A DNA stretch of 64,000 bases from Shimia sp. SK013. Its GTDB lineage: Bacteria > Pseudomonadota > Alphaproteobacteria > Rhodobacterales > Rhodobacteraceae. The stretch spans positions 372,001 to 436,000 of the forward strand of contig NZ_LAJH01000012.1 in the NCBI RefSeq assembly GCF_001292625.1, read 5' to 3'. Made by a program: the position numbers and the translations under genes. This document shows positions 56,001 through 64,000 of this stretch, one piece after another; the first letter of the stretch is position 1; the number at the start of each line of letters is the position of its first letter. The notes below the pieces were generated by a model, which did not search any database, was not told the origin of the DNA, and saw only the letters and a list, made by a program, of their open reading frames with translations.

Positions 56001-56408
56001 TCAGATTGTTGCGACGGTGCGCCCCATCCGACGGCGGAAGGCAACGATGCACAGACCTGCGATGGCGATTTCCAGCACCAGTGCGCCGATGATGCCGCCC
56101 GATGGGACCCCGTCGACCGCAAGACCGACCAGCCGACCCATTGGAAAGGCAAGGAAAACGATCAGTGTCGCCGCGACTGCCAATTGGGCCATCGCAGAGC
56201 GCCAGATGCCGACAAGCATCAGAGCGCCTAGTGTCAAAAGGCCTGCTGCCGGGGCGCGAAGCTCGCTGAGCAAATTTGGATCATCGCTAAGTGTGATACC
56301 GTAGCTGGCATAAAAGGCGTGGGGCGCGACCATGATGAAGCCGCCAATGCCGACGGCGGTCAGGCCAGAGATGCCGAGCGTGATTTTTTCTAAGAGTGTT
56401 AAAGACAT
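56001..56408 (-). CDS. DUF4345 family membrane protein
   Basis: A 135-residue four-helix membrane protein; LEKITLGISGLTAVGIGGFIMVAPHAFYASYGI and LRAPAAGLLTLGALMLVGIWR are typical of DUF4345. It is a second member of the family also seen at 48851. Middle gene of the NmrA–DUF4345–DUF1772 unit. Confidence 0.82.
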   Translation of the reverse strand: MSLTLLEKITLGISGLTAVGIGGFIMVAPHAFYASYGITLSDDPNLLSELRAPAAGLLTLGALMLVGIWRSAMAQLAVAATLIVFLAFPMGRLVGLAVDGVPSGGIIGALVLEIAIAGLCIVAFRRRMGRTVATI

Positions 56409-56437
56409 GAGACATTCTTTCTATTTTTGGATTTCGG

Positions 56438-57265
56438 TTAGGCGGCAGTGCTCCACGCCCCCAGAGTGGCCGCAGCAGCCGCAAATTGAGCAAAGTCGCG
56501 AGGTTTGCGCCCAAGTGCACGTTCGACGCCGTCGTTGGAGTGTGCATTGCGCCCATCGAGTGTTTCGCGCGCGATTGCGGTGAAGACGTCGGCGACGAAA
56601 TCATCACCGGACGCGGCCACATTGGCGTGAAAATCCTCAAACGTTATGGGGATGTGCTGGATCGTCCGACCGGTGGCTTGCGTCAGCACGCCGGCCATCT
56701 CGGCGAACGTCATCAGGCGCGGGCCAGTGACTTCATACAGTTCACCAATGTGCCCCTTTTCTGTCAGCGCCGCGACGGCGACATCCGCAATATCGTCAAT
56801 GTCGATGATTGGCTCTGCGATGTCGCCACCGGGCATTGGAAGTATACCGCCGAGGATCGGATCGCGCAGATAGCCTTCGCTGAAGTTCTGCGCGAACCAG
56901 GCGGACCGCACGAGGGTAAACGGAATGCCAGAGTGGCGTACAACGTCCTCTCCGAGGCGGGCATGATGCTCACCGCGACCCGACAGCAGAACGAGATGCT
57001 GAAGCCCGCTGGCGGCAGCAACCTTGGTGAAGGCTTCGAGTTTCTCGACCGCTCCGGGGAAGGCGAGGTCAGGAAAGTATGTGACGTAGGCTTTGGCGAC
57101 GCCACTCAATGCTGGTGCCCAGGTGGCGGGATTTTCCCAGTCGAATGGCGTGGACGAACCGCGCGAGCCGCGGCGCACGTCAACGCCTTTGTCTTCCAGC
57201 TTGGCCGCAACACGCGCGCCGGTTTTACCGGTTGCGCCGACGACGAGAATGGGTTGGGTGGTCAT
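56438..57265 (-). CDS. NmrA-like NAD(P)H-binding protein
   Basis: A 275-residue Rossmann-fold protein of the atypical short-chain dehydrogenase/NmrA group. The nucleotide loop is VGATGKTGARVAAKL (about 9-23); later PFTLVRSAWFAQNFSEG and YEVTGPRLMTFAEMAGVL are typical of this group. Members act as redox sensors or quinone reductases. AAGGAG lies before the ATG. First gene of an operon divergent from an AraC-type regulator. Confidence 0.88.
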   Translation of the reverse strand: MTTQPILVVGATGKTGARVAAKLEDKGVDVRRGSRGSSTPFDWENPATWAPALSGVAKAYVTYFPDLAFPGAVEKLEAFTKVAAASGLQHLVLLSGRGEHHARLGEDVVRHSGIPFTLVRSAWFAQNFSEGYLRDPILGGILPMPGGDIAEPIIDIDDIADVAVAALTEKGHIGELYEVTGPRLMTFAEMAGVLTQATGRTIQHIPITFEDFHANVAASGDDFVADVFTAIARETLDGRNAHSNDGVERALGRKPRDFAQFAAAAATLGAWSTAA

Positions 57266-57444
57266 GGTTTTCTCCTTGGGTGAGTTTCTGTGACCAAGGA
57301 ATAGGCCACGCGGAGGCCTCAGATATTGACCGAGAATGCCAAGGATTTGACCGCGCTCGCCAAAAACGCGTCAACGGGTGGTTCAGCAGCTCCGGTGTCA
57401 AAACAGTCAGAGGTGCTCTGTGACTTTTTGAAGAACCGCGGATA

Positions 57445-58488
57445 ATGTCTCTGTATGTACGATGTCGGTTTACGGAAATCCTTCTGAATATGCCTTATGT
57501 GACCTCCCTTTTTGCGCGTAAGATGGTCGCCGCCGCCGGAACCGCGATTGATCCTAAGGCGACGCTGGCGCCCGTTGGCATTGATCATGACGCGCCTTGG
57601 GATCCAAAACACATGATCCCCGCCGTCGCCTACTATGACATGCTTGAGGCGATGGCCGAGGTGGTCGACGTGACAGAGCTGCCCGTGCATGTCGGCGCGT
57701 CGATGAGGTGTGACGACTACGGCGCACTTGGCCTCGCGTGGAAGGCCGCACCCACGCTTTACGGGTCTTGTTCGCGGATCGAACGCTATGCGCGGCTCTG
57801 GACGGACGTAGTAACTTATGAGCTGCGCGAGCATCCGCGCGGCACGCTCTTTGTCCTGCACCGCGCAGGCGAGAGACGATTGGGGCTGCGCCTTTCCAAT
57901 GAAGCAACGCTGGCAAGTGCTGTCTCGCTAAGCCGCGAGGTGTGCCCTGTGCCGTTTGCCCCAGTTGAGGTCTTTGCGCAGCACAACGGGCCGAAGTCCA
58001 AAGCATTTCACGAGGAGTGGTTTGGCTGCCCCGTGACTTTTGACGCCGACTTTGATGCCGTCCTCATATCGCGGCAAGCGATGGAGCGTCCGAACAAACT
58101 CGGCGACGAAGGCATCTCACGCTATTTGACGCTCCACCTCGACGCAGAACTTGCAGATTTCCAAAGTGCGCCGCCCCTTGTTGCCGAAGCCAAAGACGCC
58201 ATTGCGCAAGCCTTGAACGAAGGTGGCCCGCGTATGGCGGATGTTGCAAAGGGCTTAGGGCTTAGCGCGCGTTCGTTTCATCGCAGGCTTTCTGAACATG
58301 GGCTGAGTTTCCAGACTTTGACCGAGGAAACGCGCCGCGAATTGGCCGAAGGCCTTCTTCGCGACGCGCAATACTCGCTTATCGATATTGCCTTCCTCAC
58401 TGGATTCTCCGAGCAAAGCTCTTTCACACGGGCTTTCAAGCGATGGTTGGGCGTAACACCCGCAAGCTATCGCAAGTCAAATTCATAG
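57445..58488 (+). CDS. AraC-family regulator (OruR type)
   Basis: A 347-residue regulator with an N-terminal Arabinose_bd-like ligand domain (residues about 20-210) and a C-terminal AraC helix-turn-helix pair (MADVAKGLGLSARSFHRRLSEHGLSFQTL and IDIAFLTGFSEQSSFTRAFKRWLGVTPASYRK). Either the ATG at 57445 or that at 57490 may be the start; neither has a strong ribosome-binding site. Probable control of the divergent NmrA–DUF4345–DUF1772 operon. Confidence 0.88.
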   Translation: MSLYVRCRFTEILLNMPYVTSLFARKMVAAAGTAIDPKATLAPVGIDHDAPWDPKHMIPAVAYYDMLEAMAEVVDVTELPVHVGASMRCDDYGALGLAWKAAPTLYGSCSRIERYARLWTDVVTYELREHPRGTLFVLHRAGERRLGLRLSNEATLASAVSLSREVCPVPFAPVEVFAQHNGPKSKAFHEEWFGCPVTFDADFDAVLISRQAMERPNKLGDEGISRYLTLHLDAELADFQSAPPLVAEAKDAIAQALNEGGPRMADVAKGLGLSARSFHRRLSEHGLSFQTLTEETRRELAEGLLRDAQYSLIDIAFLTGFSEQSSFTRAFKRWLGVTPASYRKSNS

Positions 58489-58999
58489 GGTGCCTACAGT
58501 TCCCGATTGTCCTGAGCAAAGCGCGGTCTGAATCAGCCATTCGAAACCAGCAAGCAATGACCGCTTCCGTGACGTGGGCTGTAGCAAAGCGAAAAACACG
58601 CCGCATGTGCAAAGCGATGCTGCGTCAGCGAAGGCGAAGAATTTAAGGTCGGCTTGGTCCGCGTCTGTGAATTCGACCGCTGATCCTTGCTGCGGTCTGC
58701 TTGAATGGCCGCATTTCACGCTGCGCGGCGGCACCAGATCTTACGCTCACGCAGCATTTCTTGCGCTGCGAGTGCGCGCAGCAAGATTTTGGCACTTCCG
58801 GTGTGGGCTCAAACTGAGAGTTGGCCGCGGTTAGCCCAATGTCCGCTTTTGAGATTGCCGGGTCCAACACCAAATGCGGTGATGCGAAAAACAAGCGCCT
58901 GCGCCGGTAAACGGGGCGGGCGCTGTTGTATCAGGATGCGTCAGGCTCGTCTCCGGTAGGAGATGAGCCATGCCCAACCGAAGGGCGGGAGCGCGCTGT
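58489..58999. other. Long non-coding gap with decayed-looking text
   Basis: About 510 bases. Rich in short recurring words (GCAAAGCG, GCATTTC, GCTGCG, GGTCTGC), like the gaps at 3405-3579, 4806-5030 and 42923-43328. The many short frames on both strands have no family signature. It is possibly the remains of degenerate repeats or a dead gene. Confidence 0.5.
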
Positions 59000-59704
59000 T
59001 TAAGCGAAAGCAGCCTCGAGCGCGATTTCAACCATGTCGCCAAAGCTCTTTTCACGGTCCTCGGACGGCAAGGCCTCACCAGTCAGAAGGTGGTCGGAAA
59101 TGGTCAGCACTGCGAGACCACGCACGCCGTGACGGGACGCGAGGTTGTAAAGCTCAGCGGCTTCCATCTCGACGCCCAAAATGCCGTGGCGCACCATCTG
59201 TTCGTTCAGGTCGGGACGTTCGTCATAAAACACGTCCGAGCTGTAGATGCCGCCCACGTGCGTTGGCGTGCCCTTGGCAGTCGCTGCATCCGCAGCGGCG
59301 CGCAGCAGGCCGTAGTCGGCACAAGGGGCAAAGTTAAGCTCTTTGAAAATACCACGTGAGGGTGTCGACAGGGTCGAGGCGGTCATCGCGATGACCACAT
59401 CGCGCACGTTTACATGTTTTTGCATGCCACCTGCTGAGCCGATGCGGATCAGGGTTTTCGCGCCGAAGTCTTTGATCAGTTCGTTCACATAGATCGACAG
59501 CGACGGCATTCCCATGCCGGAGCCGTGGATAGTGACGCGGTTGCCTTTGTAGGTGCCGGTGAACCCCAACATGCCGCGCACTTCGTTTACGCAGACGGCA
59601 TCCTCAAGAAAATTCTCCGCAGCCCACCGCGCCCGATAAGGGTCGCCTGGCAAAAGAACGGTTTCCGCGATGTCGCCGGGTTTGGCGCCAATATGCACTG
59701 TCAT
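59000..59704 (-). CDS. deoD: Purine nucleoside phosphorylase, DeoD type
   Basis: Cleaves purine (deoxy)nucleosides with phosphate; hexameric, cytosolic. 234 residues, family length. Seen: [19 protein letters not shown], the phosphate-binding RIGSAGGM and [14 protein letters not shown], the substrate-binding [10 protein letters not shown] and catalytic aspartate in TISDHLL. AAGGGG precedes the ATG at 59704. Confidence 0.97.
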   Translation of the reverse strand: MTVHIGAKPGDIAETVLLPGDPYRARWAAENFLEDAVCVNEVRGMLGFTGTYKGNRVTIHGSGMGMPSLSIYVNELIKDFGAKTLIRIGSAGGMQKHVNVRDVVIAMTASTLSTPSRGIFKELNFAPCADYGLLRAAADAATAKGTPTHVGGIYSSDVFYDERPDLNEQMVRHGILGVEMEAAELYNLASRHGVRGLAVLTISDHLLTGEALPSEDREKSFGDMVEIALEAAFA

Positions 59705-59839
59705 GGGTCGACCCCTTTTTTTGACGTTTTATCCAGAGTGATCAGATGCCGCAAACCGCCTGCTGTGTTCAAGCCCTAATTCGGCAAGAGACTTGCAGGA
59801 AGTCAGGCGTAAACGGGTCACGCGACGCCAAACGCGGTA

Positions 59840-60160
59840 TCAGAGCTCCATCTGATCTGGGGCCACGCCCGCGGCCAGCGCTTCGTCAAACCATTTGGGT
59901 TTGCGACCTTTGCCGGTCCAGGTGCGGGTCTTGTCTTTGGGGTCGGCGTATTTTGGTACACCTTTGTTCAACGAGCCACGGCGCTTGCCAAGGCCGGTCG
60001 CCGCGGCCAGATCGGCCAAGGAGTATCCGAACTTTTCTGCAGCGTCTTCAACGGCTTTAAGCGCGTCTTTGCGACGATCCGCTTCGCGCCTTTTTAATTC
60101 GACGTCGATTTCCGCCATCATCAATTGCAATTCTTCGTAGGATTTTTTGCTCAAATTCAT
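59840..60160 (-). CDS. H-NS histone-like regulator (HvrA type)
   Basis: A 106-residue nucleoid protein. The N-terminal oligomerisation helix (SYEELQLMMAEIDVELKRREADRRKDAL) is followed by a linker and the C-terminal DNA-binding domain (KYADPKDKTRTWTGKGRKPKWFDEAL), with the T-W-G-R-G-R-like core TWTGKGRKP. In Rhodobacter the relative HvrA modulates photosynthesis and nitrogen-fixation genes. It silences or modulates AT-rich DNA in general. Confidence 0.92.
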   Translation of the reverse strand: MNLSKKSYEELQLMMAEIDVELKRREADRRKDALKAVEDAAEKFGYSLADLAAATGLGKRRGSLNKGVPKYADPKDKTRTWTGKGRKPKWFDEALAAGVAPDQMEL

Positions 60161-60282
60161 GCTAATACTGTCCTTCTAATTGACGTCACGTCCATTACGG
60201 CGATTCCGCTTGGAAGGTACAAGCAGTTATTTGTGTCAGTTTCACTAGGAAACCCGCAGTTTTCTCATGGTGTCTGAATATG

Positions 60283-60316
60283 AGAGGCCTCGCAACGATC
60301 AGATTGCAAGGCCTCT
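60283..60316 (-). terminator. Hairpin after ecm
   Basis: Arms of 13 bases, AGAGGCCTCGCAA (60283-60295) and TTGCAAGGCCTCT (60304-60316). The one mismatch becomes a G-U wobble only in the minus-strand RNA, so it was shaped for the ecm transcript. It is 32 bases after the stop; T-run is poor. Confidence 0.65.
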
Positions 60317-60347
60317 AGAAATACCAATTTGGATTTGGGAAACAGGC

Positions 60348-62327
60348 CTATTCGGCGGCGGCTGATTTTGGATCTGCCAGTGTCACGATATCGGTCATGA
60401 TCGTATTGAGTTCAAAATCCTTTGGCGTATAGACACGCGCCACGCCCATCGCCCGCAGACGGTCCGCGTCTTCGTCGGGGATGATGCCGCCAACGATCAC
60501 CGGCCTGTCACCGAGTCCGGCATCGCGCATGCGGTGCATCAAATCCTCGATCAGCGGGATGTGCGAGCCGGACAAGATGGAAAGACCAACCACATGCGCG
60601 TCGTCTTCCAGTGCGGTGGCCACGATTTCATCGGGCGTGAGGCGGATGCCGTCGTAGGTGATGTCCATACCACAGTCGCGGGCCCGGAACGCGATTTGTT
60701 CGGCGCCGTTGGAATGGCCATCAAGGCCCGGTTTGCCGATCACGAATTTCAGCCGGCGACCAAGTTTGTCGGAGACGGTGTCCACCGCCGCGCGCAATTC
60801 ATCCAGGCCTTCGGTTTTGTTGGAGGGTGCGCCGGAAACCCCTGTGGGGCCGCGGTATTCCCCGTGAACTGTGCGCATCTGGGCGGCCCATTCGCCGGTG
60901 GTGACACCAGCCTTAGCTGCTGCAATAGAAGCAGGCATGACGTTGTCGCCATTGGCCGCAGCCGCCCGCAGATCGGCGAGGGCTTTTTCTACGGCGTCGG
61001 TGTCGCGTGTGGACCGCCACGCATTTAGCCGAGAGATCTGTTCCTGCTCAACCGCGGGATCGACAACCATAATGCCGCCGTCGCCGGTCATCAAAGGCGA
61101 GGGTTCGCCTTTCTGGAATTTGTTGACGCCAACGACGACGGTTTCGCCCGCTTCGATGCGGCCAAGGCGATCGGCATTGCTGTCCACAAGGCGGGACTTC
61201 ATATAGTCGATTGCGCCAATAGCGCCGCCCATGCTTTCCAAATTGGACAATTCATGGCGGGCGCCGTCCTTTAGGGCTTCGACCTTGGCGTCTACGGCTG
61301 GATTTCCGTCAAATAGATCGTCAAATTCCAGCAGGTCGGTTTCAAAGGCCATGATTTGCTGCATGCGCATCGACCACTGTTGATCCCAAGGGCGCGGCAG
61401 GCCAAGCGCTTCGTTCCACGCAGGCAATTGCACCGCGCGCGCGCGGGCTTTTTTGGAAAGGGTTACTGCAAGCATTTCAATCAGGATGCGGTAAACGTTA
61501 TTTTCCGGCTGTTGTTCGGTCAGGCCAAGCGAATTGACTTGCACCCCATACCGGAAGCGGCGGAATTTCGGGTTTTCTACGCCATAGCGGGTTTCGAGAA
61601 TTTCATCCCACAAATCAACAAAGGCGCGCATTTTGCACATCTCGGTGACAAATCGAATACCGGCATTCACAAAGAAGGAAATACGACCAGCAAGCGCGGG
61701 GAAGTCTTCGGCTGGCACGCGCGGCTTGAGCGCGTCCAGCACGGCGATGGCGGTGGCCAGCGCAAAGGCCAGTTCCTGCTCTGGCGTCGCGCCTGCCTCT
61801 TGCAGGTGGTAGGAACAGACGTTCATCGGGTTCCATTTGGGCACGTTGGTGTAACAGTACTCGGCCACGTCCGCGATCATTTTGAGGCTGGGTTCCGGCG
61901 GGCAGATGTAGGTTCCGCGGCTGAGGTATTCCTTGATCAGGTCGTTTTGTACTGTGCCCTGAAGTTTGGTGACATCGGCGCCCTGTTCTTCGGCAGCAGC
62001 GATATAAAGAGAGAGCAACCAAGGCGCGGTGGCGTTGATTGTCATCGAGGTGTTCATCTGCTCAAGCGGGATCTGGTCAAACAGGGCGCGCATGTCGCCC
62101 AGATGGCCGACCGGAACGCCGACTTTGCCAACTTCGCCGCGCGACAGAATGTGATCGCTGTCGTAACCGGTCTGTGTGGGCAGATCGAATGCCACCGAAA
62201 GGCCGGTTTGGCCCTTTTCCAGATTGGCGCGGTAAAGAGCATTGGACGCGGTGGCCGTGGAGTGGCCAGCATAAGTGCGGATCAACCACGGACGGTCCTT
62301 GGTGCGGTCTTGCTGCGTCTGCGACAT
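60348..62327 (-). CDS. ecm: Ethylmalonyl-CoA mutase
   Basis: Adenosylcobalamin-dependent mutase that turns ethylmalonyl-CoA into methylsuccinyl-CoA in the ethylmalonyl-CoA pathway. 659 residues: N-terminal TIM-barrel (RPWLIRTYAGHSTATASNALYR, LSVAFDLPTQTGYDSDH, NTSMTINATAPWLL) and C-terminal B12-binding domain with the D-x-H-x-x-G cobalt-ligand motif in PGLDGHSNGAEQ. The single-chain length and wording are nearer to Ecm/MeaA than to methylmalonyl-CoA mutase. AGGAGG before the ATG. mcl2 and mch elsewhere in the window support the call. Confidence 0.94.
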   Translation of the reverse strand: MSQTQQDRTKDRPWLIRTYAGHSTATASNALYRANLEKGQTGLSVAFDLPTQTGYDSDHILSRGEVGKVGVPVGHLGDMRALFDQIPLEQMNTSMTINATAPWLLSLYIAAAEEQGADVTKLQGTVQNDLIKEYLSRGTYICPPEPSLKMIADVAEYCYTNVPKWNPMNVCSYHLQEAGATPEQELAFALATAIAVLDALKPRVPAEDFPALAGRISFFVNAGIRFVTEMCKMRAFVDLWDEILETRYGVENPKFRRFRYGVQVNSLGLTEQQPENNVYRILIEMLAVTLSKKARARAVQLPAWNEALGLPRPWDQQWSMRMQQIMAFETDLLEFDDLFDGNPAVDAKVEALKDGARHELSNLESMGGAIGAIDYMKSRLVDSNADRLGRIEAGETVVVGVNKFQKGEPSPLMTGDGGIMVVDPAVEQEQISRLNAWRSTRDTDAVEKALADLRAAAANGDNVMPASIAAAKAGVTTGEWAAQMRTVHGEYRGPTGVSGAPSNKTEGLDELRAAVDTVSDKLGRRLKFVIGKPGLDGHSNGAEQIAFRARDCGMDITYDGIRLTPDEIVATALEDDAHVVGLSILSGSHIPLIEDLMHRMRDAGLGDRPVIVGGIIPDEDADRLRAMGVARVYTPKDFELNTIMTDIVTLADPKSAAAE

Positions 62328-62419
62328 CTGGGGCCTCCTGAATCACTGTGAAGAACACGGCGGGCAATATTGTTGCGTGAGAACCTAGTTGCGCGAAATT
62401 TCATATGCAAGCGAATTTG

Positions 62420-62431
62420 CTGCGATGCGGC
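62420..62431. promoter_or_regulatory. 12-base string shared with the mcl2 promoter
   Basis: CTGCGATGCGGC, in the divergent gap between ecm and the acyltransferase gene, about 95 bases from each start. The neighbourhood has TTGCGCGAAATTT and GCGAATTTGC, an inverted arrangement of GCGAA/TTTGC half-sites. Confidence 0.45.
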
Positions 62432-62522
62432 GTGATGAGACGTGGGGTCGTGCCCGCGCACGTACGCCGACCAAGCGAGATTTCCTGTTTACTGCGCGTG
62501 CGAAGCGTTGCAAGGGTGAGCC

Positions 62523-63884
62523 ATGACGCAGACTGTCGAATTACCTATCTGGCTGTTTATCCTGATCATGCTGTTTGCGGCAGTCACGGCGGCCAGCCAC
62601 TTTTTGTTTCCATCCGTTCGCTGGTTTTTCCGTCGTCGAATGGAGAAGGCCGTGGCGCGGCTCAACGAGCGGTTGGAGCGGCCAATTGAGCCGTTCAAGC
62701 TGGCGCGGCGTTACGACATGATCCAGCGGTTGATTTACCAGCCAGATGTGGCGCAGGCGGTGACCGAACATGCGGCAGAAACCGGGGTGCCGGAGAACGT
62801 CGCCTTTGAAGAGGCCAAGCGATATGCGCGCGAGATTGTGCCGTCGTTTTCGGCGTCGGCCTATTTCGGATTTGCCATCCGTTTGGCGCGGTTTCTGAGC
62901 CGGGCGTTGTATCGTGTGCGGCTGGTGCATTTTGATGAGGACGGGATCAACGCCATCCCAAAAGACGCAACGGTGGTCTTTGTGATGAACCACCGCAGCA
63001 ACATGGATTACGTTCTGGTGACCTATCTGGCGGCGCAGCGATCGGCGCTGGCTTATGCGGTTGGGGAATGGGCGCGAGTATGGCCGCTGAGCCGGTTGAT
63101 CAAGGCGATGGGGGCCTACTTTATCCGGCGTAAATCGCGCAACGCGCTGTATCGTAAGGTTCTGGCGGCATATGTGCGGCTTGCCACGCAAGGCGGTGTG
63201 TCGCAAGCCATGTTCCCCGAAGGCGGGTTGAGTTTGGATGGCGCGCCGCAGCAACCGAAGTTGGGATTGCTCAAATACATCACCGACACGTATGAGCCCG
63301 GCGGGCGGGACGTTGTGTTTGTGCCGGTGGCGCTGAACTATGACCGCGTGCTTGAGGACCGGATCCTGATCAACGCTCAGGCCAGCGGCGGGCGGCGTTT
63401 TGACGCCAAGATCAGCGTGGTTGCGGGTTTCTTTTTTAAACAGATCTGGCTGCGTATCCGCGGCAAATATCACAAGTTCGGATATGCGGCGGTAAGCTTT
63501 GGCACCCCGCTTTCGCTGTCGGAGTTCAGCAACACCTATGAGGGCGAATTGGCTAAGCCGCTTGCCCGCGAATTGATGGAACGGATCAATGGTGTGGTGC
63601 CGGTGCTGCCAGCGCCGATGGTGGCTGCGATTATCCTAGCCAGCGACGCGCCGATTAGCCGGAGCGCGATTGAGACGGCCTATGACGGCTGGATGCAAAA
63701 GCTGGCCCGTGAGCACATTCATTTGCCGCGGGGCGATCTGAGTTATGCGACCGAGGCGGGGTTGCGCATTTTGGAAGAACGCCGCGTCATTCTGCGCCAC
63801 AACGGTACATTTGAAGCCAACCCTGAACGGCGTGATATACTTTCTTTTTATGCCAATTCCATTGCACATCTGCTGAAGGAATAG
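62523..63884 (+). CDS. Glycerol-3-phosphate/1-acylglycerol-3-phosphate acyltransferase-like protein
   Basis: A 453-residue PlsB/PlsC-type acyltransferase. One N-terminal membrane segment (residues about 9-29), then the HX4D motif H157-x4-D162 in NHRSNMDYVL and the glycerophosphate-binding FPEGG (231-235). Length lies between PlsC (about 250) and PlsB (about 800). It would acylate glycerol-3-phosphate or lysophosphatidate at the inner membrane. GGGTGAGCC precedes the ATG. Divergent from ecm. Confidence 0.9.
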   Translation: MTQTVELPIWLFILIMLFAAVTAASHFLFPSVRWFFRRRMEKAVARLNERLERPIEPFKLARRYDMIQRLIYQPDVAQAVTEHAAETGVPENVAFEEAKRYAREIVPSFSASAYFGFAIRLARFLSRALYRVRLVHFDEDGINAIPKDATVVFVMNHRSNMDYVLVTYLAAQRSALAYAVGEWARVWPLSRLIKAMGAYFIRRKSRNALYRKVLAAYVRLATQGGVSQAMFPEGGLSLDGAPQQPKLGLLKYITDTYEPGGRDVVFVPVALNYDRVLEDRILINAQASGGRRFDAKISVVAGFFFKQIWLRIRGKYHKFGYAAVSFGTPLSLSEFSNTYEGELAKPLARELMERINGVVPVLPAPMVAAIILASDAPISRSAIETAYDGWMQKLAREHIHLPRGDLSYATEAGLRILEERRVILRHNGTFEANPERRDILSFYANSIAHLLKE

Positions 63885-64000
63885 TGCAAGTGCAGCATTG
63901 ATTGCTGCAGCTGCTGGGTTATAAAGTTTCAAAAACACGGCAAGCGTAGTTGCAATATTACCCATCCATCGATATTTCATGGGGGGACAGCGCGATTCTG
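63885..64000. other. Right-edge stretch, nothing recognised
   Basis: 116 bases after the acyltransferase stop. Short inverted wording GCAGCATTGATTGCTGC (63891-63907) could form a hairpin with a weak AT-rich follow-up, possibly a terminator. Confidence 0.35.

Noticed and set aside
63636-63980. 114-codon minus-strand frame at the right edge
   Set aside because: Starts plausibly in the terminal gap but then runs 249 bases antisense through the acyltransferase gene; judged a chance frame.

Overview
The window reads as a chromosomal segment from an alphaproteobacterium of the Roseobacter group (Rhodobacterales). The basis is gene content and order: an mdh–sucCD–sucAB–lpd block and an sdhCDAB block lying close together, three ethylmalonyl-CoA pathway enzymes (ethylmalonyl-CoA mutase, mesaconyl-CoA hydratase, a malyl-CoA thioesterase-type protein), an H-NS/HvrA-like protein, a TAXI-type TRAP transporter, and many Rhodobacterales-typical small membrane families (DUF817, DUF3179, DUF1194, DUF4345). 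No rRNA, tRNA, CRISPR array, transposase or integrase was recognised.

Layout. 1–7.3 kb is housekeeping: a partial alpha/beta hydrolase, DUF817, a YcaQ-type DNA glycosylase, a SnoaL/PAS-like/LuxR regulator, glyA and NAD kinase. 7.5–16.6 kb is a catabolic cluster: DUF3179, an IclR regulator, and an overlapping operon of a type I sulfatase, a metallo-beta-lactamase alkylsulfatase, a fused TRAP permease and its TAXI binding protein, followed by a short-chain dehydrogenase. The simplest reading is uptake, desulfation and oxidation of a sulfate ester. A near-identical palindrome stands before DUF3179 and before the regulator.

16.7–40 kb is a central-carbon supercluster. On the minus strand it runs mdh, a sulfotransferase-like gene, sucC, sucD, sucA, sucB and lpd, with unknown membrane proteins between sucC and sucD, sucD and sucA, and sucB and lpd. 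On the plus strand it runs a lipoprotein, a TauE-type exporter, the mcl2–NnrU–DUF1737–mch operon, DUF1194 and sdhCDA–sulfotransferase-like–sdhB. Paired TGTGATCAC(A/G) palindromes precede both sucC and sdhC, suggesting one regulator for both TCA operons.

40–43 kb holds an FAD dehydrogenase and a DUF1989 protein. 43.3–58.5 kb is an accessory stretch of regulator-led units (Crp/Fnr, LysR three times, TetR, AraC), most facing a small operon that encodes a reductase or hydrolase and/or small membrane proteins (DUF4386, DUF4345, DUF1772); several divergent gaps carry a clear inverted repeat. 58.5–64 kb returns to core genes: deoD, an H-NS-like protein, ecm and a divergent acyltransferase. The promoter regions of mcl2 and ecm share a 12-base string.

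Start codons were chosen by hand from ribosome-binding sites and family N-termini. All functional calls are by recognition of motifs and families; no database search was run.
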